Shown here in pieces: positions 56,692 to 64,000 of a stretch of DNA of 64,000 bases (position 1 is the stretch's first letter; every line of letters begins with the position of its first letter). The translations under genes and the position numbers were made by a program. Under the pieces are notes generated by a model. That model searched no databases and had not been told where the DNA came from. It saw nothing but the letters and a program-made list of their open reading frames with translations. Source of the stretch: Eisenbergiella tayi (GTDB lineage: Bacteria > Bacillota > Clostridia > Lachnospirales > Lachnospiraceae). The stretch covers positions 437,966 to 501,965 of the forward strand of contig NZ_MPDJ01000001.1 of NCBI RefSeq assembly GCF_001881565.1, given 5' to 3'.

Positions 56692-57261
56692 ATGAAAAGA
56701 GAACTATTGTTACTTTGTATGCTTCTATTGTTCGCCTTTGCGTCCGGCTGCGGAAGCCGGAATGCCCCTGCGGCTGCTTCATCGCCGGAGACAGCCGAAT
56801 CCATAACGGTGGAAACACCGGAAGCCCCGGTTTCTGCTTCCGCCACCGGCGATGAAACCATATCTTCCGAAAAATCTCCGGAAGCAGAGGCAGACGATTC
56901 ACAGCCGGAAACTGCTTCCCAGGATACCAAGGATACGGATTCCCTATTTTCCGATGCCGATCTGGAAGGATTTATTACAGAATTTACTGATGATGGTTTC
57001 CGTGTGTCTGTCGTTACCAAAACCTACGACCAGGACAGCGGACTGATCGAAGTTTCCTCCGGAGAGGAGGAGGCCTCTGTTGTCTGTCAGCAGAACACCT
57101 TATATCAGCGCCTGGAAATGGATCATTCTACGGAAACCCGGAATTCCCTGAAAAACATTTCCCAATCCGACCTGTCAAAGGACGATAATCTGCTTATATT
57201 CGGCAGTCAGCAGAACGGTGTATGGCAGGCGGAAAAAGTGATTGCCGTTGTATGGAAATAA
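56692..57261 (+). CDS. Small lipoprotein, unknown function
   Basis: A 189-residue exported lipoprotein: signal peptide MKRELLLLCMLLLFAFA and lipobox ASGC. A long acidic, Ser/Thr/Glu-rich low-complexity linker (about residues 25-85) leads to a small C-terminal domain (FITEFTDDGFRVSVVTKTYD, YQRLEMDHSTETRN). The domain is not recognised. Good AGGAGA site and its own terminator. Confidence 0.75.
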   Translation: MKRELLLLCMLLLFAFASGCGSRNAPAAASSPETAESITVETPEAPVSASATGDETISSEKSPEAEADDSQPETASQDTKDTDSLFSDADLEGFITEFTDDGFRVSVVTKTYDQDSGLIEVSSGEEEASVVCQQNTLYQRLEMDHSTETRNSLKNISQSDLSKDDNLLIFGSQQNGVWQAEKVIAVVWK

Positions 57262-57286
57262 TGATTCCGCATATTCTTTTATGTAC

Positions 57287-57319
57287 AAAACCCCCGGCAG
57301 CGGACTGCAGGGGGCTTTT
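57287..57319 (+). terminator. Rho-independent terminator
   Basis: CCCCCGGCAG (57291-57300) pairs imperfectly with CTGCAGGGGG (57305-57314), followed by CTTTTC. Between the convergent lipoprotein and aminopeptidase genes. Confidence 0.75.
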
Positions 57320-57335
57320 CTATGAAATCTTATCT

Positions 57336-58760
57336 TTATCCTTCATTCTGAGCTTCCTTCATCATATAATACAGAGAGGTTACCCCTGCGCCGGTAGCGC
57401 CTTTGGACTCAAAGGCAAAGGACGGCGTATCACACCAGGCCGTGCCTGCGATATCCAGGTGTATCCATGGTTTTCCTTCGCAGAATTCCCGGATAAACAG
57501 TCCCGCCGTAATGGAACCGCAGCAGTCGGCGCCCACATTTTTCACATCTGCCACATCACTTTTTATCATCTTCCGGTGTTCCCGTCCAAATGGGAAACGA
57601 AGATATTTTTCAGCGGAATGGACAAGCCCTTTTTCGAACAGTCCATAAAAATGGTCGTCATCGGACATAGAGCCGGCAATCGTATAGCCCAGAGCGCTCC
57701 ATACCGCACCGGTTAAGGTAGCGATATCCAGGATTTTTGTTATTTTCTCATCCTTTATCCCGTAGCTCACGGCATCGGACAGCACCAGCCTCCCTTCCGC
57801 ATCCGTGTTCAGGATTTCTATGGTCTTTCCGCCATAGCCGGTAATTACATCGCCGGGCAGAAACGCGGACTGGGAAATCCGGTTCTCACAGAGAGGCAGG
57901 CAGGCGGTAACATTCACCTTCAGCTTACCGGCCGCGATGGCATGCATGGCTCCGGCCACTGCCGCCGCCCCGGCCATATCCCCTTTGATGCCGGCCATGG
58001 ACTTGCTGCCCTTTAAGCAGTATCCGCCCGTATCGCAGGTAACCCCTTTCCCGATGAGTCCGTAAATTTCATCACTTTCCGGATTTCCCCGGTAGCGCAG
58101 GATAAGCAGGCAGGGCGGATATTCACTGCTGCCGCCTATTCCATACAGGGCTTCCATCCCCATTGCCCTCAGCTGACCATAAACAAACGTCTGGGCCTCT
58201 ATTTCCACATCCTTCACAAAGCCGGTAATACAGCGGTCAAAGTCCATGGGACGCAGATGGTTTCCGGGCGTATTCACCGTATCTCTGGCAAACCGGATCC
58301 CCTTCACCAGCTCCTCCGCTTCCGCAATCAGCTCCTCCATATCTTCCATATCGCTGATTCGTTCCAGCTGAAAGCTGCAGGCGTCATCCTCTTCTTTTCC
58401 TGTAAAGGAATAGGTATAGCTGCCCAGCTCCAATCCCATGACGCTCTGGATCACCGCGTCCTTACCCAACACTTCCGCAAACCGGGATATATCCACGGAA
58501 CATTCCCTTATTTTCATTTCCCTGCACTTCGAAGCCGCGGCAGCCAGGATTTCCCTGACCTCCAGAAGCCCCAGCTCCTTTTCCTTACCGCAGCCCACCA
58601 GAAGAAAGGCCTGTCCCTGAAGGGGCACAAATAATGTATCCAGATATTTTCCTTCGAATACCTCTTCCAGCCCCAGCCGGTAGCTCCTGATATGGGCATC
58701 CTTTTCCCATGCAAAATCAATAAAAAAATGTTCATGCTTTCCTTCTGTTATACTAACCAA
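57336..58760 (-). CDS. pepA: Leucyl aminopeptidase family M17
   Basis: A 474-residue cytosolic metallo-aminopeptidase. The M17 signature NTDAEGRLVLSDAVSYG and the metal-binding region GKGVTCDTGGYCLKGSKSMA, then GIKGDMAGAAAV, are intact. It trims N-terminal residues from peptides. The start is TTG 58760 (codon for the first Met) with GGAGG eight bases upstream. The gene follows the YitT gene on the same strand after 17 bp, so the two may be an operon. Confidence 0.9.
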   Translation of the reverse strand: MVSITEGKHEHFFIDFAWEKDAHIRSYRLGLEEVFEGKYLDTLFVPLQGQAFLLVGCGKEKELGLLEVREILAAAASKCREMKIRECSVDISRFAEVLGKDAVIQSVMGLELGSYTYSFTGKEEDDACSFQLERISDMEDMEELIAEAEELVKGIRFARDTVNTPGNHLRPMDFDRCITGFVKDVEIEAQTFVYGQLRAMGMEALYGIGGSSEYPPCLLILRYRGNPESDEIYGLIGKGVTCDTGGYCLKGSKSMAGIKGDMAGAAAVAGAMHAIAAGKLKVNVTACLPLCENRISQSAFLPGDVITGYGGKTIEILNTDAEGRLVLSDAVSYGIKDEKITKILDIATLTGAVWSALGYTIAGSMSDDDHFYGLFEKGLVHSAEKYLRFPFGREHRKMIKSDVADVKNVGADCCGSITAGLFIREFCEGKPWIHLDIAGTAWCDTPSFAFESKGATGAGVTSLYYMMKEAQNEG

Positions 58761-58777
58761 GTCTTTTTCCTCCCCAT

Positions 58778-59629
58778 TTACAGCATTCGCCCAAAGCTCT
58801 TGCCTATCACGTCACTTGCCTCCGCAACAATAATCAGGGCCGACGGATCCACCTGACGGATTTTATCCCGGATTTTCATGCAGTCGGCCTTTCCTGCCGC
58901 TCCCAGAATCACTCTCTGCGTTTCACTGGTATAACCGCCTTCTCCCTTCAGAATCGTAATGCCCTTCTTTTCATCAAGGAAAACACAGCGCACCTTATCC
59001 GTACATTCACTCATCACAATGATCAGATCCCTGGAATTGGCCTGGTTCACCAGCTTGTCCATAAAAAGCCCGGAAACATATACGGTAATGACCGCGTAAA
59101 GGATACTGTCTATATTCCGGTATACCAGCCCGGAGGCCAGGACGATCACCATATTGATGGCCGATACCAGCGTCCCCACCTTCAGATGCGGGAAAATTTT
59201 CTGCAGAATAAGGCCGATCATGGTAATCCCGCCGGTATCCGAGGTTCCCAGATACACCATGGCAAGCCCGCTTCCCATAAAAGCTCCCGCAAAAAGAGCC
59301 GCCAGCAGGGCGTTCCCCTGATAATGAGGCAGCACGGGAGCCAGAAGATCCGTCATCAGCGACAGCAGTATTATGCTTGCCGCCGCCTTGGCAACAAAAT
59401 TTCCCGGAAAAATACGTTTCCATAAAACAATGGCAAGTATGGGGAAATTAAACAGGGAGCAAAATACACCCATAGGGAACCCTGTCATATAATTTACCAG
59501 GATGGCAATACCGCTCGCGCCGCCGGGAGCTATCTGTGCCGGCGCCGCGAAGCTGCGCATTCCTACGGTATATAAAAATATTCCGGTTATATTCAGCAGT
59601 ATCACTGCCCTGACATCTTTTTCTCTCAC
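58778..59629 (-). CDS. YitT family membrane protein
   Basis: A 283-residue protein with five to six membrane helices (ILLNITGIFLYTVGM, GGASGIAILVNYMTGFP, AKAAASIILLSLMTDLLAPV, GAFMGSGLAMVYLGTSDTGG) and a C-terminal soluble DUF2179 domain (ERVCF-like region VRCVFLDEKKGITILKGEG). Function unproven. Start appears to be GTG 59629; the ribosome site GGAGG is 13 bases away, so the start is less sure. Confidence 0.82.
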   Translation of the reverse strand: MREKDVRAVILLNITGIFLYTVGMRSFAAPAQIAPGGASGIAILVNYMTGFPMGVFCSLFNFPILAIVLWKRIFPGNFVAKAAASIILLSLMTDLLAPVLPHYQGNALLAALFAGAFMGSGLAMVYLGTSDTGGITMIGLILQKIFPHLKVGTLVSAINMVIVLASGLVYRNIDSILYAVITVYVSGLFMDKLVNQANSRDLIIVMSECTDKVRCVFLDEKKGITILKGEGGYTSETQRVILGAAGKADCMKIRDKIRQVDPSALIIVAEASDVIGKSFGRML

Positions 59630-59669
59630 TTCTTTTTATGAACCTCCGCTTAAACGATGCCCCTGTGGA

Positions 59670-62255
59670 TCATCTGTTTTCCTGAAGGGACAGAATTTTA
59701 AGCATCAAGTCCACACTGCCCACATTATAGCCGCTGCTTGCATAAATTCCCGTCATACCAGCCCTTGTGACCGCCAGCAGCGGAAGCTTTTCCGGATCCA
59801 CATACATTCTCCTGGCCACAGGCTCCGCCGATTCTCCCTCCGGATCATACACAACGGTGACTGCCGGTATTTTCTCCAGAGTCCTGCTTACGGTTTTATT
59901 GGAAAGCGCTTCTTTATCCCTTACAATAAACACAAGCCTTACCCCGCTGTCCGTCATGGCATTCCAGTCTCCGGCCCGTTCCATCAGCTCATTCAGCACA
60001 TGCTCGGTAGGCTCTGCGCCTTCCTCCAGGAAACAGATCACACCGTCGGCCCCCTTCAGGATATCGCCGGTTTTCTGCCGCTCCCCTGCGCCGTTTGTCA
60101 CCTCAAATTCCGGGATTTCATTTCTGACCAGCATATCCTCTATGCTGCCTTCCCGCAGGCTCACAAAAATCTCCTTTTCTTCCCCTTCCTTCACAGCAAA
60201 AATCCGCTGGGATGCATGCTGATTGCCATTAGGCATGCGGGCGGTGGTAATCAGGCGGTAAATACCGGCCTCAAGCTCCAGCCTGCATTCCTTTCCGTCA
60301 AAGCGGAGTCCCTCATAATCCAGCGTGGCAAAACGCATTCCCTCCAGCTTTCCGATGGTCCATGTCTGGAAATAGATCCATTTTCCGCCGTCCTCCGCCT
60401 GAAGAGTCAGCCCTGCCTTCCGGCCTGCTGCCTTTTCGCTCTCTGCCTCCTGCTGCTTTCCGGGTACGCGGAATCCGTCACTTCCCAAGTATTCCGCTTC
60501 CTGTGTCACCCGGTTCAGCCGGGCCGGGATACCCAAAGTCCGGCAGATCGCCGCAAACAGGATTTTCCTGCTTAAAGGATTCCCCTGCCTCAGCTTCAGG
60601 CAGCCCACAGGAGACGCACATATAGTCTCATAGTCAAATTCCGGTTCATAGCCGATATTCTGCTCTATGTATCTCCATACACTTTCCGGATCTTTTATAA
60701 ATCCTTCTTTCTGCCCATCTGTAAAATATCCGCGGATAAAGGCTCGGTAAGGTGTCAGCTCTTCATAATATATTCTCGGACAAAGAAGGTATTTCCGATA
60801 GGTTTCTTCCTCCCAGGTTCCTCTCACTTCGCCTGCATAAATCAGGGCATCTTCAAGCACTTCGGCTTTTGCGTCCTTATAATCCTTCTGGTTCAGGCTG
60901 TGCAGCAGCGCTTTTCTGTCCGGATTGGCATCCTTTTCCAGAAAGCGGTAAAGCTCTTCAAAGTTCCCTGCGGCAAGCTGCAGCAGTTCCTTTTCTTCCG
61001 GATATTTTTCTGCCTTCTCTTCGTTATAAAAGGCCTGAATCCGCTCTTCTCTGAGACGGTTTGCAGCCGCCAGCTTTTCTCTTTTTTTCTGTTTCTGTTC
61101 CGATGTCACAGTTCCGGGATTGACCGGATAATCCTCCGGCGCTTTTACCTCTTCCGGCGTCCAGATATCCGTCAGCCAGTCCGTCCCCGCGATATCCGTA
61201 TCCAGCAGGATTTCAGCCCGATCCTGATTCGCCGCAGAAACGAGGGCTTCTCCAAACCAGCCGTCAAGCATGGCCCTGATATGGATGTCTCCGAGTCCCA
61301 TGGTGAGGCTTACTTCCCCTTTTTCATCCGTCCGCAGAGTCGCTACACTGCAGTATTCAGCCATATTCAGAATCTCAAAGGAAACCTCCGCGCCTTTGGC
61401 GGGCTTTCCTTCCCGATCCCTGACCGTCACCGTCAGCTTTAACGTTCTGGCATAAGTGGATGTATTATTGTAGAAATAAGTCACGCCTTCTTTCCCGATG
61501 CATTCCTCAGCCATTTCCCCTGTAAAGTCGGAGAAGTTACGGCTGTGCACAAGCAAGGCCCTGCTGGATGCATGGGAAAACCATCCCTTATTCAGGATTT
61601 CCTCCGGCTCGCACGCTCCCAGGAAATACCATTTTCCGTTCAGCCATACCTCCACCCATGCATGATTATCATCACAGTGGGCCCATCTGGGGGTATAAAC
61701 CTGTCTGGCAGGTATGCCGGCACTGCGGAACGCGGTTACCGCAAAGGTGGACTCCTCCCCGCACCGTCCCTTTCCGCTCCGGTAAACGGTCATGGGAGAA
61801 GCGGTTCTCATATCCGACGCCTGATAAGCGGCATTTTCCGCACACCAGTAATTTATGGCGAGCACAGTCTCCCTGAGGCGATCGCCGCCGCATCCCGTTT
61901 CCGGAAGCAGGTTCTTAATCTGTTCATAAAAAAAGCTTCTGTTTTCACTGATATCCTCGGAATTGATCCGATAATAAAGAACATGGTTTACAAAAATATC
62001 CTCCGGCAGGGCCGCACACCAGTCCTTGTTCTCCCTGAGCCAAAGGGCATGCTTCACAAAGCTTAAAAAGGTTCCGAACTCATATTCCCCCGCATCCCGC
62101 AGAGGCATGGTGCCGTAAAAGAATTTCATCAGCACGGCTTCATCCGGCGTACAGCTCCATAATTCTTCCTCCGGAATGCAGCCCGCCGCTTTCAGATACG
62201 GCAGCCTTTCCCCGTACTTTTTTTCCGCATAATCCTTTAAGTGATTTGACAGCAT
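59670..62255 (-). CDS. Transglutaminase-like protein, 861 aa
   Basis: A large cytosolic protein (no signal peptide). A helical N-terminal region precedes a transglutaminase-type Cys-His core: GKGRCGEESTFAVTAFRSAG and DDNHAWVEVWLNGKWYFLGA, followed by CEPEEILNKGWF, where a Cys-Glu replaces the common Asp-Pro. A carboxypeptidase-regulatory-like Ig fold follows (VTVRDREGKPAKGAEVSFEI), then a second transglutaminase-like segment (CASPVGCLKLRQGNPLSRKI) and a C-terminal thioredoxin-like region. The reaction is unknown; a peptide or isopeptide hydrolase is plausible. It lies 97 bp downstream of the sugar permease genes on the same strand. Confidence 0.7.
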   Translation of the reverse strand: MLSNHLKDYAEKKYGERLPYLKAAGCIPEEELWSCTPDEAVLMKFFYGTMPLRDAGEYEFGTFLSFVKHALWLRENKDWCAALPEDIFVNHVLYYRINSEDISENRSFFYEQIKNLLPETGCGGDRLRETVLAINYWCAENAAYQASDMRTASPMTVYRSGKGRCGEESTFAVTAFRSAGIPARQVYTPRWAHCDDNHAWVEVWLNGKWYFLGACEPEEILNKGWFSHASSRALLVHSRNFSDFTGEMAEECIGKEGVTYFYNNTSTYARTLKLTVTVRDREGKPAKGAEVSFEILNMAEYCSVATLRTDEKGEVSLTMGLGDIHIRAMLDGWFGEALVSAANQDRAEILLDTDIAGTDWLTDIWTPEEVKAPEDYPVNPGTVTSEQKQKKREKLAAANRLREERIQAFYNEEKAEKYPEEKELLQLAAGNFEELYRFLEKDANPDRKALLHSLNQKDYKDAKAEVLEDALIYAGEVRGTWEEETYRKYLLCPRIYYEELTPYRAFIRGYFTDGQKEGFIKDPESVWRYIEQNIGYEPEFDYETICASPVGCLKLRQGNPLSRKILFAAICRTLGIPARLNRVTQEAEYLGSDGFRVPGKQQEAESEKAAGRKAGLTLQAEDGGKWIYFQTWTIGKLEGMRFATLDYEGLRFDGKECRLELEAGIYRLITTARMPNGNQHASQRIFAVKEGEEKEIFVSLREGSIEDMLVRNEIPEFEVTNGAGERQKTGDILKGADGVICFLEEGAEPTEHVLNELMERAGDWNAMTDSGVRLVFIVRDKEALSNKTVSRTLEKIPAVTVVYDPEGESAEPVARRMYVDPEKLPLLAVTRAGMTGIYASSGYNVGSVDLMLKILSLQENR

Positions 62256-62351
62256 CTTTCCTTTCCCTTCCTTTTTACCGCCATGTATGGCAGCAGTCCG
62301 GGACTTCCTGAACTGCTGCCATATATCTGTCCTTTGCTCTTATGCCTGCGA

Positions 62352-63254
62352 TCATCCCTTGACCGCCCCGATCATAACGCCCTTTACAAGATGCTTCTGG
62401 ATTAACGGATACAAAAGCATTACGGGAAGCGACGCCACGACAATGGTGGAGTATTTCAGCAGCTCCGACATTCCCTGCAGCTTGGAAACCGCGGAAGCGT
62501 CCGTCACCTGGGTCATGTCCACCTGGCTCATAATGAGGATTTCCTTCATCACTATGGTAAGGGGCTGCAGATTATCCTTATACAGATACAGCATGGCATT
62601 GAAATAGTCATTCCATCTGACGACGCCATAGTACAGCGTGAGCACCGCAAGAATGGGCTTGCTTAAGGGCACCACGACGCTCAGCATATAGCGGAACGGC
62701 GTGCACCCGTCCATCTGGGACGCTTCATACAGCTCATCCGGTATGGAATTCACAATATAGGTCCTGCAGATAATCATGTTGTAGGTAGACATCGCCATAG
62801 GAATGATCATGGACCATCTGGTATTTATCATGCCGAGTTTATTCACCAGGATATAAGCGGGCACCATACCGCCGCTGAAATACATGGTAAAAACAAAAAA
62901 CATGGACAAAAAGCCTCTGGCGCGGAATTCCTTTCTGGAAAGCGGATAAGCGCACAGCATGGTCATGACCAGATTCAGCACCGTACCTACAATCAGGTAA
63001 AATATGGAGTTTGAAAAACCGGTAAGGATCTTCTTGTTTTTAAATACCGCCGCATAACCCTTTAATGTAGGATTGACAGGGAACAGAAAAACTTTTCCGC
63101 TGACAACGGCCTGTGGATCGGAAAAAGATGCGGCAACAACATAGACAAGCGGATACAATTCTATGATCAAAACAAGCATCAGCAGGGAATAATTGACAAT
63201 GGTAAAAACCCTGTCCCCTGTACTCATCTGACGGAACTTTGATTTCTTCATCAT
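62352..63254 (-). CDS. Sugar ABC transporter permease, LplC type
   Basis: A 300-residue inner-membrane permease with six predicted helices; the EAA loop is ELYEASQMDGCTPFRYMLSV and the C-terminus LIQKHLVKGVMIGAVKG is typical of the LplC/YtcP group. It follows its LplB-type partner by 12 bp. The binding protein is expected beyond the right edge or further upstream. Confidence 0.9.
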   Translation of the reverse strand: MMKKSKFRQMSTGDRVFTIVNYSLLMLVLIIELYPLVYVVAASFSDPQAVVSGKVFLFPVNPTLKGYAAVFKNKKILTGFSNSIFYLIVGTVLNLVMTMLCAYPLSRKEFRARGFLSMFFVFTMYFSGGMVPAYILVNKLGMINTRWSMIIPMAMSTYNMIICRTYIVNSIPDELYEASQMDGCTPFRYMLSVVVPLSKPILAVLTLYYGVVRWNDYFNAMLYLYKDNLQPLTIVMKEILIMSQVDMTQVTDASAVSKLQGMSELLKYSTIVVASLPVMLLYPLIQKHLVKGVMIGAVKG

Positions 63255-63266
63255 TCTCTTCCCCCT

Positions 63267-64000
63267 TTACCACAAACCGGTTTCTGTAAGCTTTTTACAG
63301 ATTTGATTGACGGCTACCAAAAGGACGAAGGATACCACAGACTGGAACAGACCTGCGGCCGTGGAAAAACCAAAGTTGGAATTCACTACACCCACCTTAT
63401 ACACGAAGGTGGAAATAACCTCTGACACGGAGGTGTTCAGTGAATTCTGCATCAGATATATTTTATCCATACCGATATTTACAATATTGGAACAGCTGAA
63501 TATCAGCATGATAACAATGGTGGGAAGGATACAGGGAATATCCACATGGATAATTCTCTGGATTCTGGTGGCTCCGTCCACAATGGCCGCCTCCTGCAGT
63601 TCCGGGCTCACGCCGGAAAGGGCTGCTATGTAAATAATGGAAGAATAGCCTGCCGTCTGCCATACGCCGCTCCATACATAGAGCGAACGGAATAGCCCCG
63701 CATCTCCGAAGAAGTTGATGGGGTTCATCCCCAGCTTCTGTAGAATCATATTGATAACGCCGCTCCGCAGATCCATCATCTGCATCATCATACCTACTAA
63801 TACTACCACAGAAATGAAATAAGGGGCATAGGTAATCATCTGAATTGTTTTTTTATAGGTCTTATTTCTGATTTCGTTGATACCGATAGCCAGCAGGATG
63901 GGGATAGGGAAATTGACCACTAATGTATAAATTCCCAGAATTACCGTATTCTTTATAACCGTGACACTGCTGGTCGATGTGAGAAACTGTTTAAAATATT
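63267..64000 (-). CDS. Sugar ABC transporter permease, LplB type (5' end cut by window)
   Basis: The reading frame is open on the minus strand to the end of the window, so the N-terminus is missing. Visible residues include QFLTSTSSVTVIKNTVILGI, NFPIPILLAIGINEIRNKTY and the EAA loop ELQEAAIVDGATRIQRIIHV. A GTG at 63920 is in frame, but homology clearly continues upstream. The partner permease follows directly. Confidence 0.88.
   Translation of the reverse strand, partial: YFKQFLTSTSSVTVIKNTVILGIYTLVVNFPIPILLAIGINEIRNKTYKKTIQMITYAPYFISVVVLVGMMMQMMDLRSGVINMILQKLGMNPINFFGDAGLFRSLYVWSGVWQTAGYSSIIYIAALSGVSPELQEAAIVDGATRIQRIIHVDIPCILPTIVIMLIFSCSNIVNIGMDKIYLMQNSLNTSVSEVISTFVYKVGVVNSNFGFSTAAGLFQSVVSFVLLVAVNQICKKLTETGLW

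Overview
The window looks like chromosomal DNA from an anaerobic, carbohydrate-fermenting member of the Clostridia, most likely a Lachnospiraceae gut commensal. The support is intermediate GC content, strong AGGAGG-type ribosome binding sites, several lipoprotein/permease ABC sugar systems paired with YesM/YesN-type two-component systems, a glycyl radical enzyme, and a minCDE cluster. The species cannot be fixed from the sequence. I saw no rRNA, tRNA, CRISPR array, prophage or transposase.

Layout. 1-8.1 kb: an orphan LacI regulator, a heptad-repeat coiled-coil protein, a MATE exporter, a DUF2200 protein, a frameshifted cysteine hydrolase, and a two-gene RNA operon (DbpA-like helicase plus THUMP methyltransferase). 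8.1-8.45 kb: a 104-bp perfect inverted repeat, GC-rich and with G-quadruplex potential. 8.46-17 kb: an oligopeptide ABC operon (oppABCDF) directly downstream of a cyuA-like cysteine desulfidase, with a divergent LysR regulator and a good LysR box between them. 17.1-17.9 kb: a HigB/HigA-type toxin-antitoxin pair whose toxin carries a premature stop. 17.9-25.2 kb: an Lpl-type sugar ABC transporter divergent from its YesN/YesM pair. 25.2-31.3 kb: a GH51 alpha-L-arabinofuranosidase, a LacI regulator, and a glycyl radical enzyme with its activase. An identical 15-bp LacI-type operator precedes both the GH51 gene and the glycyl radical operon. 31.3-35.4 kb: an accessory island of small ADP-ribosyltransferase-fold and hypothetical proteins around an AAA-ATPase/PD-(D/E)XK protein. 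35.6-44.5 kb: a GH127 beta-L-arabinofuranosidase with a sugar ABC transporter and a YesM/YesN system; the yesN gene is broken at a G8 tract. 44.7-50.7 kb: a secreted Ig-like repeat protein, an esterase, a nucleotide kinase-like protein, an AraC regulator and a GH43-type enzyme. 50.9-53.1 kb: an ATPase with a degraded P-loop and an MNT/HEPN pair. 53.3-55.3 kb: minCDE. 55.3-64 kb: a hypothetical protein, a lipoprotein, a leucyl aminopeptidase, a YitT protein, a transglutaminase-like protein, and the start of another Lpl-type transporter that runs off the right edge.

Working together. The centre of the window reads as an arabinose-polymer utilisation region. GH51, GH127 and GH43 enzymes would release arabinose or arabino-oligosaccharides, the ABC systems would import sugars, and LacI and YesMN regulators would control expression. 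The glycyl radical enzyme, which has an atypical Cys-Trp-Glu active site and is apparently controlled by the same LacI protein as the GH51 enzyme, is the strongest candidate for undescribed metabolism. Three genes are disrupted (one nonsense, two homopolymer frameshifts); these could be true phase variation or decay, or sequencing errors.
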